Positions 45,200 to 56,096 of a DNA stretch of 64,000 nucleotides are shown one piece after another. Source of the stretch: Aspidapion aeneum. Lineage: Eukaryota > Arthropoda > Insecta > Coleoptera > Brentidae. The translations under genes and the position numbers were made by a program. Below the pieces are notes generated by a model that was given only the letters and a program-made list of their open reading frames with translations, was not told where the DNA came from and did not search any database. The stretch spans positions 176,878,438 to 176,942,437 of the forward strand of contig OY755038.1 of NCBI GenBank assembly GCA_963576565.1, read 5' to 3'. Position 1 is the first letter of the stretch; every line of letters begins with the position of its first letter.

Positions 45200-47761
45200 C
45201 TGAGGGCACGGCAGTGCCTCGCCAAGTTCGCGCACCGTACCATTTTTTCTTGAAACATTTCAGCCGATATTTGACCTATCTAAAAGTCCACTTCGGAATG
45301 GGCTACGAATCTCAGTCGTAGACCTTTATGAAGTTAACAACCCCTTCAAGTTTCATGCAATTTCATAAAATAGTAAAGTAGTTGCGAAATTTCAAAAAAC
45401 GTCGAAATTGCCACTCACTCACTCACTCCACTCATGTATAGATCATCAAAATTCTACTGTACTTCCAGACATGCTACACAGCTCAAATTTGACAGACTGA
45501 AATTATTAACAAACCCCTGGAAAAAAATCAAAAAACCCTAAAATTCTAATTTACTCCTTTCCTCTATACGTGTAAAGATATGTAAAAGTAACATTGCCCA
45601 CTTCCAGAAATGGTAGACTGATAGGAACTATGATAACACTATAGAAAAAAATTCAAAACCCCAAAATTATAATTTACTTTCCTCCCCTATAAATGTAAAG
45701 TTATGTAAAATTAGCACTGTCCACTTCCAGAAACGCTAGAGAGCTGACCTTTAGAAGGCCGATAGTAACTATGATAAAACTATAGAAAAAAAATTAAAAC
45801 ACCCCAAAATTCTAATTTACTTATATATATTTATAGGTTTCACAACGTTCTACGTCTTCCGATACCCAATTTCCACTCGTTTCTGTTTGCCCATAATTCA
45901 TCATCTAGGCCTCTTATTCTTAATTCACTGTCTATTCCTTCTCCCCAGCTTCTCCTTGGCCGTCCTCGTTTCCTTCGGCCAGTTGGTTTCCATTGTAGTA
46001 TTTGTTTAGGTAGTCTTTCATCATTCATTCTTTCTACATATCCGTACCACACCAGTTGTTTTGTTCTTATATCATCCACTAAAGTACGTTCACCCACTGT
46101 CATAATTTCTCTTATTCTTTGATTTGTAACTCTTTCACTTTTTGATTTCCCTGCTGCTCTTCTCCAATAGTCCATCTCCGTATCGGAAAGCATTTTTTCT
46201 GTTCTATCCTTGATTGGCCATACTTCTGAGCCGTATGTATTAATACTTTTTACAATGGTGTTATATATAAGCTTTTTATTATGTTTTCATATACTTTGGT
46301 CCCAAATTATTCCATTTAATAAAGTTATTGCTTTTCTTCCTTGTAAGTTTCGATCTTTTATAGCTTTGTCTAGTGTTCCGTCAGCTGTAATTTTTAGACC
46401 TAAGTATTTATACTCATCACAGGACTGAATTCGCTGCCCGGTATTTAAGATTAGATCCTGTTCCATTCCACCGATACTCATATACTCTGTCTTATTGAGA
46501 TTAACCTCTAGTCCCCACTTATTGTACTATTCTATTAGTTTTCGTGTCATATATTCGAGGTCGTCATAATCCTGAGCCACTACTATCTGATCATCGGCGA
46601 AACATAAAGTATACAAGGTGGTTTTGTCCAACGGACTTCCCATGTTTTGGCATTTACTCTTCCATACTATAAGGACTTCCAAGCATATCTTAAAGAGCGT
46701 AGGCGAGATACAGCAACCTTGTTTAAGACCTTTATTTACTTGAAAGCCTTTGGTTAGTTTTGATTTTATTTTAACTTTTGTCTTACTATTGCGGTATAAC
46801 TCTTTGATGGCCTTAATTAGTTGTACGCTTATGTTTGTGTTTTCCAACGCTTTCCAAAGAGGATTTAGTGGTATACTATCATTTGCCTTCTGCAAATCGA
46901 CGTAAAGCAGATGCAGCTCTTGTCCGTATGCCATTTTCTTTTCCATAACTTGGGTTATACAAAAGAGATGATCTGAAGTCGATCTACCCGCCCTGAAACC
47001 AGCTTGTTCTTCTGCCTTCATGTCTTTATATTCGCTCTCCACTTTATTTCTTATTATTTTACCGTATATTCTGCTTAGCGTACTAGTCACAGATATACCT
47101 CTATAATTGTCACATATATATTTCCTTCCTTCTTTGTTTATTGTGGATATATATGACGTTTTCCACTCAGTTGGTACTACAGTTCCATTTAAATTGACTT
47201 ATTTACTTCGTTCGCCTATAAGTTATGTAAAATTAACATTGCCTACTTCCAGGAACACTAGAGAGCTCAGCTTTAGAAGGCTGATAGGAACTATGATAAA
47301 ACCATAGGAAAATATAAAAAACCTCAACATTTTTAATAACGCTTTGAAAAAGTTTTAAACAATATCCCGTAATTTTACTACTTTAAAACTTCAATATTAT
47401 CCATGTCCTTTAAAAAAGCAGTGAAATCATAACAAAAACATTTTATGTAAAAAAAAGCCAAGTAGGCGAAAGTGGTATTCCGTAAAAAGAATTTAGATAA
47501 AAGTAAAGCCAAGTTCTCCAATACAAATTTTAAAATGAATGGTTCTTACCAGCAAATGGCTTTTAGGCACAGTGCTAAATTGAACGTAAAGAAGTTTGGC
47601 TGGAATAGCAAAATTAAAAAAAAAACATTTCCAAACTAGTAAGAACCATTCATTTTGAAATTTGTATTGGAGAACTTGCCTTTACTTTTATCTCAATTCT
47701 TTTTACGGAATACCACTTTCGCGTACTTGGCTTTTTTTACATGAAATGTTTTTGTTATGAT
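45200..47761 (+). mobile_element. Helentron-like non-autonomous element, copy 2, carrying an RTE LINE
   Basis: Same family as 40367-41884: it starts CTGAGGGCACGGCAGTGCCT, has a CACTCACTCACTC array (45412-45428), tandem units at about 45553, 45670 and 45805, and the 3' hairpin (about 47425-47761, ATCATAACAAAAACAT...ATGTTTTTGTTATGAT). Removing it joins CTACTAAT to TATAACTTTC and restores the copia gag frame, so it again inserted at T|T without duplication. Its tandem region is split by a LINE at about 45833-47200. Confidence 0.78.
45833..47200 (-). pseudogene. RTE-clade LINE, RT and C-terminal region
   Basis: On the minus strand: STLSRIYGKIIRNKVESEYK, EEQAGFRAGRSTSDHLFCIT, LHLLYVDLQKANDSIPLNPL (Asp box), KGLKQGCCISPTLFKICLEV, YTLCFADDQIVVAQDYDDLE (catalytic FADD), EYKYLGLKITADGTLDKAI. 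After frame changes the hallmark C-terminal end follows: RTKQLVWYGYVERMNDERLP, RRKRGRPRRSWGEGI. These are RTE-clade features. The endonuclease is absent (5' truncation). The 3' tail is TATAAATATATATAA, a short AT repeat as usual for RTE. It lies inside a tandem unit of the Helentron-like element, with a loose duplication of ATTTACTT. Confidence 0.88.
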
Positions 47762-48445
47762 TATAACTTTCAATATGAACCAATTTCTCTAAAGTAAAAT
47801 TGGTGGGTTTCCCTAGAGTCCCTGTATGTGACGGATATTCCGCCAATATCTGTCACATACAGGGACTCTAGGTTTCTCAACTGCAAGAGATGTTGCATTG
47901 GACAGACTATATGATGAATGTATGACATATGTATGTAATTCTTAAGAATTAAAGAATTTTTGGAATAACAACATCAAAAAGAAATCTCCAGTAACAAAAT
48001 CTGTACAGAAAATAACTGCAGATGTGACTGACTTACCTCAAGTTCTGCTGATTTGCAAAATTCTAGATGTCTTACCTAAAGAATATTTCTCATTTAACTT
48101 CCTACAAAGTTAAAAATATCGACAATTTGATGTATTTAATGACGGGCTTTCGACCCGCCATTGCATATGCAGTAGCTACCGTTTCAAGAAAACTTACAAA
48201 CCCTTCCACAGGTGACGTTCTAAAATAAAAGGAAATTTTCGTTCCCTGAAAGGAACATTTGCGCTAGAAATAGTCTACAAAAACTAGCTCGATAACCCAG
48301 ATTAACTGAAAGGCTTCAGTGATTCAGATCATGGTGGTGACAACAACAAACGTAGACTCCCGTAGAGCAATCAAGTCGATTTTTTCGACCGATACTTGGA
48401 GTTCATACAGTAATTGCAGTAGATGGAAATTAGTTGGAAAAAGAC
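47762..48445 (+). pseudogene. Ty1/copia gag end fused to RT-RNase H remnant
   Basis: The segment resumes copia Gag (ARDVALDRLYDECMTYV, FWNNNIKKKSPVTKSVQKI, TDLPQVLLICKILDVLPKEY, IDNLMY). It then passes directly, by internal deletion, to the copia RT/RNase H junction: MTGFRPAIAYAVATVSRKL, TNPSTGDVLK, ALEIVYKN and LKGFSDSDHGGDNNKRRL (the RNase H G-SD-D-x-G-D motif). Stops and frameshifts are frequent. Integrase and most of RT are gone, and no 3' LTR is found. A 62-base hairpin (47811-47872) is inserted near its start. Confidence 0.8.
47811..47872. repeat. 62-base near-perfect hairpin in the copia remnant
   Basis: CCTAGAGTCCCTGTATGTGA then CGGATATT, loop CCGCC, and the complement AATATCTG-TCACATACAGGGACTC. 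The arms are 28 bases with one mismatch. GTTTC precedes and follows it, a possible 5-base target duplication. It interrupts the copia gag frame, so it is an insertion, perhaps a minimal MITE. Confidence 0.7.
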
Positions 48446-49455
48446 AATAATATGGTTTTAGTCTTATTTTGAACAAAATATATAAGAAAAGCATTTTTTG
48501 TCATAGATAAACGACGACGTCCGGTTAGTTTTAGATCGGCAACTTTGGCTGTTTGACAGATCATTAACTCTGTGGTGACCACTACTGAGCTGTTTCGCGA
48601 ACTAAAATGTGGCGGGAAATTTGAATCGCCTTTTACAATATCTTTTTTATTTTGAATGTTTTTATGAAATTTTTAATCTGGTAATTTTTTATAAGCACAT
48701 GAAATGTCTTTATAAAATATAAACTGATTAAAAATGGTATTAAGTGCAACAAATAAAAAATTACAAATAGCACATAAAACTAAATAAAATAATACAGACT
48801 AAATAAATAAATTTCTTTTCGGGCTGGTCCTTAGAACAAGGTTGTAGTAGCCATATAATAATAGGGATCCACATTTCATTTTTCCTTTTCAGATTTCATC
48901 ACCTTCATTTCATCGCCTTTCCATCCATTTTGGTTATGCCATACTAAGGAGACTGAAACATCTTTGTATACAGCTACTACTTCCTTGTTTTGAGGACCAG
49001 CCTTAAAATTAATTTACTTAGTCTTTGACCAAACCTTTAAAAATTTCTTTAATATTGAATAATAAATACACAAAATAATAAATATTGTAATTGATTGGTA
49101 AAAAACCATACAAATATATTGATAAACCAAACACTGTTTTGTTTAACTTTGCTATTATCATTACTTGTAAGTGAATAAACTCTTCTCAATGAACCAGTTA
49201 TTCTTGAAAAGAATCATTCTTAAACGTTGACTTTTTGGCAGCTTAACGAAGATCATAAGATTTAAATAGTATGTCCCGACCTTGGTTATGTAATTTGTGC
49301 AGTGTACATACTCTTCGAAGCAGTATGGCTCATTAGTAGTCACACATCATTAATAACCCTTTGAGGACGGAATTAATTAAATTACAAAAAAACCAGTCTC
49401 AACCAAAAAAACTTTATTTAAATGGGTATTTGAACATAAAATAGTATACCAGATA
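48446..49455. other. Gene-free stretch before the second BEL element
   Basis: No gene is recognised. The minus frame 49161-49343 has no motif I can assign. The flank next to the BEL LTR (GTATACCAGATA) does not match the far flank, so no target duplication is seen. Confidence 0.4.
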
Positions 49456-50181
49456 TGTTTTTTGTTTATAAAATTAAAACTGGAGCAATTCTATTACACA
49501 CCGATCTCGATGTGTCCTTGTTTATCACACCTGATATTCCGTTTTCCTATTTCCTTTAAACTGACCCATTTAAAAATACGATACCTAAATTCGTGGAGTC
49601 AACAACAACGAAAAAAGTGAAAGAGGAAAACATCGAAACAACAAGAAAACAGTGTGCTTTAATAGTTTGTCCCAGCCAGACGCATACTGAAAGAAAGGTT
49701 GATCATAGCCGCCCTGTGGCATCAATCTACGGCCCTTGCCGAATTAATTAGTGTCAAACTAAACATAATTAAACCAAAATTCAAAATCGTAAAGCCGCGC
49801 GCGCGCAAAAACATAACAGTGCTTAAACATAACAGTGCATTAAAGATATATTAGTGCGGAAAACCATAAAACATATAAAAGCTAAACAAGGAGTTAACAA
49901 CGCCGAACGAAGACATACCATCATAGGATTACTCCATTCCCATGGTACAGACTTGACAGAAAACAGCATCGAGGTAAGTCATTTTTTTCAAACATAACTC
50001 TTTTTTAGCTCTTTTTCTCTCCTTTTCATACCCATTAAGGGTTGTTCGCCCACCTCACTACGTCAGCTGAAATTACGCTTCTGTTATTCCCGCGCTCCCT
50101 AATGTTTACAGTAGGTGTCCGATTGAGTGGTAGCTCCATAGCTCCTTAGCGAAGAAGCTATTACAAACTCGGCCCGTTTCA
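49456..50181 (+). repeat. 5' LTR of the second BEL element
   Basis: Starts TGTTTTTTGTTTAT and ends GGCCCGTTTCA. A CATATAAAAG box lies near 49871-49880, and a consensus splice donor ATCGAG|GTAAGT near 49969-49980 lies within the LTR downstream of it. Long for a BEL LTR. A 15-base segment (CGAACGAAGACATAC) is absent from the other copy. Confidence 0.92.
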
Positions 50182-50205
50182 TTGGTCCTTCGAGAGCCGG
50201 ATCTC
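50182..50205 (+). promoter_or_regulatory. Primer-binding site of the second BEL element
   Basis: TTGGTCCTTCGAGAGCCGG directly follows the LTR end CA. TGGTCCTTCGAG-GCCGG is the form commonly found after BEL/Pao LTRs. The first BEL element has a weaker TGTTCCTTCGACCCG in the same place. Confidence 0.75.
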
Positions 50206-50791
50206 GGGGACAGGACCATTTTTGTATAAGACGCATTGGGGTGAAGTTAGCCCTCTTAATGTGGTTTTTTATTTTCATATGCAAAGCCTATATCTGGTAA
50301 AATACTACCTATAGCTCCTTTTTTGCGCGAAGCATAACCTTTCCTTAAGGGTAAAACGTAGCTTTGGTGGTATTTTAATTTGTGGGGTTAATTAAATATT
50401 CAGATTCAATTATATTTATATAAATGACCTTCAAAATAAATCGGCTAGTTTGCTTCTTTGCATTGAATATAAATTCGTTTATCGCGCGAACATTGTCCTT
50501 GCCACGACTTTTTTAAATACAAAAAAAGAAGTTGGCTTGACAACAACTTTTTGCTTTAATTATTGTCGGAGTATCAAATTGGATTTTGCACTTACAAATA
50601 AACTATTTTAAGTGTAAAAATATTTTGAGTACACCTTGTACTTCAAATCTCCTCTCCTCAAAAATTATTTTGTAAAAAAAAAGCTTCGGTCTGTTACACC
50701 ATTGTAACATATTTTGCTCAAAAAGTTACTTTGAGTAAGGAAGTTTTATTATTTTTTTACGAGGGAAATCTTGCATTTGCAATAAAAAATC

Positions 50792-52080
50792 ATGCCGACC
50801 GTAAATACGGATACCAAAATCGCCAGAGCAAAAGCTCTTAGGCAGACAGCAATAAATCAATTAAATTCTATTTCAAAATTGACCACCGAGGCCCACCTTG
50901 ATTCTGGAAGTAAAAACTCTTTCAAAGTTAGTTTCAGAAACTTGAGAAAAGTCCTCAAAGATTTTGAAAAGCATCACAACACTCTCTTGGCTCTAATAGC
51001 GGAGGATCAGACTTGCTTGGATGTCGTAAACCAATTGCAAACCTCTACCTTTGAACAGGTACAGAAAATTGAGACAATCTTTTATGATTTATTTGAGGCT
51101 CCTTTGGAAGACCCGGCTAACGTTTTTAATAGTACTTTTATGCCCCAAGGCACATTAGCGGGTGCTGGAGCTATGCAGAGCGATGCCTTTTTGCCGAAAT
51201 TCAAGCTACCAGTCTTTTCTGGCGATATTGCCACATTTCCGACTTTTTTACAAAGTTTTAATACGTCGGTTCATAATAATCGCTCGATTTGCAATTTGCA
51301 AAAATTTAATTTGTTGCTGTCTTGCCTAGAGGGCTCTCCAAAAGAGCTAATCGTGGATATCCCTATTTTAAACGAAAATTATTTAATGGTTTATACTATG
51401 CTCGTCGAACATTTTCATAATCCCCGTTTGCGCGCTTTCAATCACTGGAGAGCTATCGAGAGTTCGCCACACATCAAAAGTGAAAATGCGCAAGCGCTAC
51501 GGAATTTAGTGGACACTTTTACTAAGCACACCGCGGCTTTAAAGGTTATGTAGCTAAATCCAGACAACTGGAATTTTATACTTGGTTACATGATATTAGA
51601 TAGGTTACCCCCTACCACACGCCTCGCCTATGAGCAAACACAAGGAAATACCGACATACCGAAATATGAGGATGTTAGGGATTTCCTTTTAAAACGTGGT
51701 ACGGTGCTCGAATGTGCTACCGGAATCGCCATCGATTCTAGCATTAAACCGCACGAAAAAGCGTCACCGGACCCCCCTAGGAGCGGCAACAGCTTCGTTG
51801 GTAAGCCAAAAAAGGTGTTTCAGCAGCAAAAACGTCCCCAAGGACAATCCCAGTGCATTTTTTTGCAATCAAAAACACATAATATATCGCTGTCATGAGT
51901 TTTTGAATAAATCGCCCTCTGAAAGATTCGCTTTCATTAAGTCAAAACATGCGTGCATCAACTGCCTAAACTCAGGACACGGGGTTTATGCGTGCCCTTC
52001 GTCGAAACGTTGCCAATATTGCCCACAGCCTACAGCGCATCACAGTCTTCTTCATTTCCCCTCCTCAGGGGCTTCCCCCT
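50792..52080 (+). pseudogene. gag: BEL/Pao gag (DUF1759 type)
   Basis: Starts at ATG 50792 (MPTVNTDTKIARAKALRQTA). Capsid landmarks: FLPKFKLPVFSGDIATFPTF, NLQKFNLLLSCLEGSPKELI, ENAQALRNLVDTFTKHTAAL. A TAG at 51551-51553 interrupts an otherwise open frame that resumes at once (NPDNWNFILGYMILDRLPPT). A second lesion is a 1-base slip in the T7 run 51858-51864; after it the zinc region reads FFCNQKHIIYRCHEFLNKSP, ACINCLNSGHGVYACPSSKR and CQYCPQPTAHHSLLHF. Two small lesions therefore inactivate an otherwise complete Gag. Confidence 0.92.
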
Positions 52081-52676
52081 TGCCTGATCACGTGGACTCT
52101 CAGTCTTCCTCTGGGACTCTCACTGTAACTGCGGGACCTTCTGGAGGTCAGAAAACTCAGGTAGGAATGATGTTGAATGGCCAGGAAACAATGTTGGGAA
52201 CAGTTTTAATAAAAATAAAAGACGCATTTCATAACTGGCAAACTTTTCGCGCCATTCTCGATACAGGGGCGCAAAATACATTTATTACTAAATCTTGTGC
52301 TAATAAATTAGGATTGCATAAATACAATGTTGCCATATCTTTGCATGGTCTAGACAGGATGACCACATCTGCAAAATCGGGGATACAACTTAATATTGGT
52401 TCGCTTTACGATTCTTCCGAAACTTTTAGCTCCAATGCCATAATTATTGATCAAATATGCGACAAATTACCCCCATGCAATTTAGGCTTGAAAGAGATAT
52501 CGCAACTAAAAAATATTCAACTTTCGGACCCTAATTTTATAAAGCCTGGGTTCGTACAGTTGCTTTTGGGTAACGATATTGTACCCTACATTTTAAGGGA
52601 TGGTATCATTTCTTTCGGTCAGAATCAACCTGCTTTTGTCAATACTTATTTCGGCTACACGGTTTTGGCCAAATAA
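52080..52676 (+). pseudogene. pol: BEL/Pao aspartic protease and linker
   Basis: In the frame that follows the T7 slip: FRAILDTGAQNTFITKSCAN (DTGA active site), KYNVAISLHGLDRMTTSAKS, LSDPNFIKPGFVQLLLGNDI and QPAFVNTYFGYTVLAK, which parallels the same linker at 20314-20736. The frame closes at 52676. The next segment LQKFWEVEKV...SPEEKYCDKFF is in other frames, so a frameshift lies near 52680-52750. Confidence 0.9.
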
Positions 52677-52731
52677 AAACATTTTTTACCAATTCCGCTA
52701 ACCTAGCGTTAGATATTACTCTTCAAAAATT

Positions 52732-54084
52732 TTGGGAGGTCGAAAAGGTCTGAGCCCCGAAGAAAAATACTGTGATAAGTTTTTCTCAGAAACTACTAAA
52801 ATTACGCCCCAAGGGCGTTTTATGGTTGGCTTACCATTTAAAATAAATTCCCCTGATTTTGGCGATTCTAGATCCATGGCATTAAAGAGATTTTATTCCT
52901 TGGAGCGACGCCTAATACAAAACCAAAGTTCGTACACTGCTTATTCTGACATTATGCGCGATTATTTGGAAAAAAAACATATGACCGCTGTGGCTCCCCC
53001 CCTACTTAAAGAAATAAATAATTATTACTACATCCCTCATTTTGCAATCTACAAAAAAGAGTCCACGACAATTCCCGTACGAATTGTTTACGACGCTAGC
53101 GCATGCGCCTCACCGAGACATGTCCGTTTGAATAATGCGCTCTACACGGGGCCCATATTACAAAATGATATTGTAAAATTGCTTCTCGATTTTCGCTTTG
53201 GAAAATACATCTTTGTTACAGACATACGGGCTATGTACAGGATGATAGAAGTGCGCCCAGAAGATAGAAAATTTCAAAGGATTCTTTGGCGTTTTAATCC
53301 CTCAGATCCTATTTCAGACTATGAAATAAATGTTGTTGTTTTTGGCGTCACTTGTTCGCCCTACCTTGCGTTGCGCACCATGCAGCAATTAGCAACCGAT
53401 CACTCGGATCTGCCCCTGGCAACCGAGCTCATTCTTCATTCCTCCTATATAGATGATATCTTGGGAACTAGTGATTCACTGGACACCCTAACTTTGATGA
53501 AAAATCAAATAATTTCTTTACTTTCTCGAGCTGGGTTTGAAGTAAGAAAATGGGCCAGCAATCACCCCGATATACTTTCAGACTTACCAGAGTCTCATAT
53601 CCAAACCGACGCCCTTTGCTTCGATGAGGATAGCCGGAATACGTTAAAAATTCTTGGCTTACGTTGGAACCCCCCCTCTGATGCATTTGTTTATCAGTTT
53701 GATCATATCAAAGATCAAAGTTGCACCAAGCGAATCATGTTTTCAAATCTAGCGCGATGTTTCGACCCCATTGGTTTTTTAACTCCGCTTACGATTTGCG
53801 CAAAAATACTTATCCAACATTTGTGGCTTTTAAAACTTTCTTGGGATCAAAAGGTTCCCGAAGAAATAGCCGCAAAATGGAGAAAGTTTCAATCTGAATT
53901 AAATTTGCTACGGGACCTTAAAATATTACGTCATATTGATATTCGCGAATCAACATCGGTTCAGTTGATCGGATTTTGCGATAGCTCCGAAAAAGCTTAT
54001 TGCGCTGTTATATACGTACGAGTATCAAAACAATACAATAAAAAATTATTTATTATGCAGCAAAAGCAAAGTTGCGCCGCTTAA
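52732..54084 (+). pseudogene. pol: BEL/Pao reverse transcriptase and start of RNase H
   Basis: A 450-codon frame without ATG, as expected inside a polyprotein. GRFMVGLPFKINSPDFGDSR, RFYSLERRLIQ, AYSDIMRDYLEKKHM, VRIVYDASACASPRHVRLNN, GKYIFVTDIRAMYRMIEVRP (first catalytic Asp), VFGVTCSPYLALRTMQQLA, SSYIDDILGTSDSL (catalytic pair), GFEVRKWASNHPDILSDLPE, LKILGLRWNPPSDAF, CFDPIGFLTPLTI and IGFCDSSEKAYCAVIYV (RNase H start). All RT catalytic residues are present. A frameshift near 54050 leads to the next segment. Confidence 0.94.
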
Positions 54085-54643
54085 AACTGTAAGCATCCCG
54101 CGTTTAAAACTTTGTTCTATGGTTCTACTTTCCAAATTGATAGATTTTACAGTTAACAATTTATCACGGAAATTTCAATTTAGCGACATTTTTTGTTTTA
54201 CCGATAGTGCGGTAGCTTTACAATGGTTACAAAAATCCCCCCACTCCTGGAAAAGTTACGTGGCCAATAGGGTCTCATTTGTACAGGAAAAGGTCCCATC
54301 GCAAAACTGGTTTCACATTAGCGGTACCAACAACCCTGCGGACTGCGGTACCAGAGGGATGTTCGCCTCCGACCTTCTGAGTTGCACCCTATGGTGGCAG
54401 GGCCCTTCCTTTCTTTGTTCACCCCAAGAACAATGGGATTTTTCAATTTCATCCCCACTGGATGAATCAGACCTTGTTTTGGTAGAAGCAAAAAACCAAA
54501 TATTTTTTGCGATTCAAAATTTTAATTCTCCTTTGATAAATGACCTGTTAGAAAAATATAGTTCATTGTTAAAATTACAAAGGATTGTCGCTTATCTTTT
54601 ACGAATTCGAGAGGATACAAAAAATTTAAATTTCTCGATATAA
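54085..54643 (+). pseudogene. pol: BEL/Pao RNase H end and linker
   Basis: After the frameshift: SIPRLKLCSMVLLSKLIDFT, IFCFTDSAVALQWLQKSPHS, WKSYVANRVSFVQEKVPSQN, WFHISGTNNPADCGTRGMFA, LWWQGPSFLCSPQEQWDF and YSSLLKLQRIVAYLLRI. Same order and spacing as 18485-19125 of the first BEL element. It ends at a TAA (54641-54643) a few bases before the integrase frame opens. Confidence 0.9.
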
Positions 54644-54653
54644 ATATATCACT

Positions 54654-55982
54654 TTGGTAGAATATCGAACGGCGTTGCTTTTTATTACCAAACATGTACA
54701 GTCGGTCTATTTTGAGATGGAAATTTTAAAATTGACGAACCAGGAAGAGTTGCCGAAGTGGTTTAAAAAACTCAAACCTTTCATAGACCCTCACGGTTAT
54801 TTGCGAATCGGAGGCAGGCTATGCCACTCGGAATTGGAATATGATAAAAAATTTCCTTTGCTTTTGCCTACTAAATGCCGATTGACAGAACTCTTGATTT
54901 TTCATGTTCACACGGTAAATTTACATTGTGGTATACAGACCACGCATTGCATAATCGCGCAGATTTTTTGGATATTATCCGCACGAAAAGTTATTCGAAA
55001 TATACTTACAAAATTTTTGCCATGTTGGAAAACAAAGCCCGTTGCTTATCAGCCTCCAATGGCAGATCTGCCCGTTTATCGAGTGCGCCAAGCGCTGGTT
55101 TTTTCAAAAATTGGGATAGATTTTTGCGGTCCTTTCTCAGTGACCTTAGGGCGCCTTCGTAAGGCGCGCTGTTATAAAGCTTACATTATGCTCGCCATTG
55201 ACGTGGGGGTTCACGCGGTTCACCTGGAGCTCGTATCTGAACTCACGACGGAAGCGTTTCTGGCCGCGCTGCGGCGTCTGCTCGCACGTAGAGGTCACGT
55301 GAGCGATATATTTTCTGACAATGGTGGAAATTTCCAGGGGGGTTGGAACTACTTAAAGCAAATCTTCACGGACGCAGCGACAGCGCAAGGTATTCGTTGG
55401 CACTTTATGCCAAGTGCCAGTCCACATTTCGGTGGAATTTATGAATCCAACATAAAGTCTACAAAAACCCATTTGACTCGAGTCGTGGGAAATCAGACTC
55501 TGACTTATGAAGAACTTAATACTTTCATAATTCAAATCGAAGCGGTGTTAAACTCACGACCAATAGGAGCTATTTCTTCAGATCCTACGGATTTTACGGC
55601 GCTTACCCCAGGACATTTCCTAAACTTGCAACCCCCGACGTGTTTGCCCGATCCCGACTACTCGAAGGATCCTATAAATCGGCTTTCGCGTTGGAATTTG
55701 TTATTGCAAATGCATGATCACTTTTGGAAAAGGTGGGCTAGTGAATATTTACACACCCTACAACAAAGGTCGAAATGGACGGATTCCATGACCTCCCCTG
55801 TAGAGATAGGAACTTTAGTTTTCATTCGGGACGAGAATCGCCGCCCACTAGATTGGTTGCTAGGCCGTATTATAGAATTATTTCCTGGCAAGGATAATGT
55901 TCCGAGGGTAGCAAATGTGCAAACAGCCGCTGGCTGTTCTCAGGGTCGGGGAGAAATGGTTCGTTTCCACGCCCTTAGTTAA
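54654..55982 (+). CDS. pol: BEL/Pao integrase, uninterrupted
   Basis: A 442-codon frame without a stop to TAA 55980-55982; it opens inside the polyprotein, so it has no start of its own. N-terminal zinc-type region: FHVHTVNLHCGIQTTHCI, with FLPCWKTKP in place of the usual C-x-x-C (one Cys lost). Catalytic core: KIGIDFCGPFSV (Asp), VHAVHLELVSELTTEAFLAA, DIFSDNGGNFQGG (Asp), GIRWHFMPSASPHFGGIYES and IQIEAVLNSRPIGAISSDP (Glu). C-terminal: LTPGHFLNLQPP, RLSRWNLLLQMHDHFWKRW, EYLHTLQQRSKW, WLLGRIIELFPGKD. The last 25 residues look shifted out of frame. The catalytic triad is intact, the best preserved protein in the window. Confidence 0.9.
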   Translation: MVEYRTALLFITKHVQSVYFEMEILKLTNQEELPKWFKKLKPFIDPHGYLRIGGRLCHSELEYDKKFPLLLPTKCRLTELLIFHVHTVNLHCGIQTTHCIIAQIFWILSARKVIRNILTKFLPCWKTKPVAYQPPMADLPVYRVRQALVFSKIGIDFCGPFSVTLGRLRKARCYKAYIMLAIDVGVHAVHLELVSELTTEAFLAALRRLLARRGHVSDIFSDNGGNFQGGWNYLKQIFTDAATAQGIRWHFMPSASPHFGGIYESNIKSTKTHLTRVVGNQTLTYEELNTFIIQIEAVLNSRPIGAISSDPTDFTALTPGHFLNLQPPTCLPDPDYSKDPINRLSRWNLLLQMHDHFWKRWASEYLHTLQQRSKWTDSMTSPVEIGTLVFIRDENRRPLDWLLGRIIELFPGKDNVPRVANVQTAAGCSQGRGEMVRFHALS

Positions 55983-56096
55983 GTTTTTGAACTACAAAAC
56001 ATTTTTATTTTATTTTATTTATTTATTTTTTGAAATTTGATTTCAACCCGGTGTTATAAATAACACTCGGTACCTTGGGATAATTAAAACCAGATA

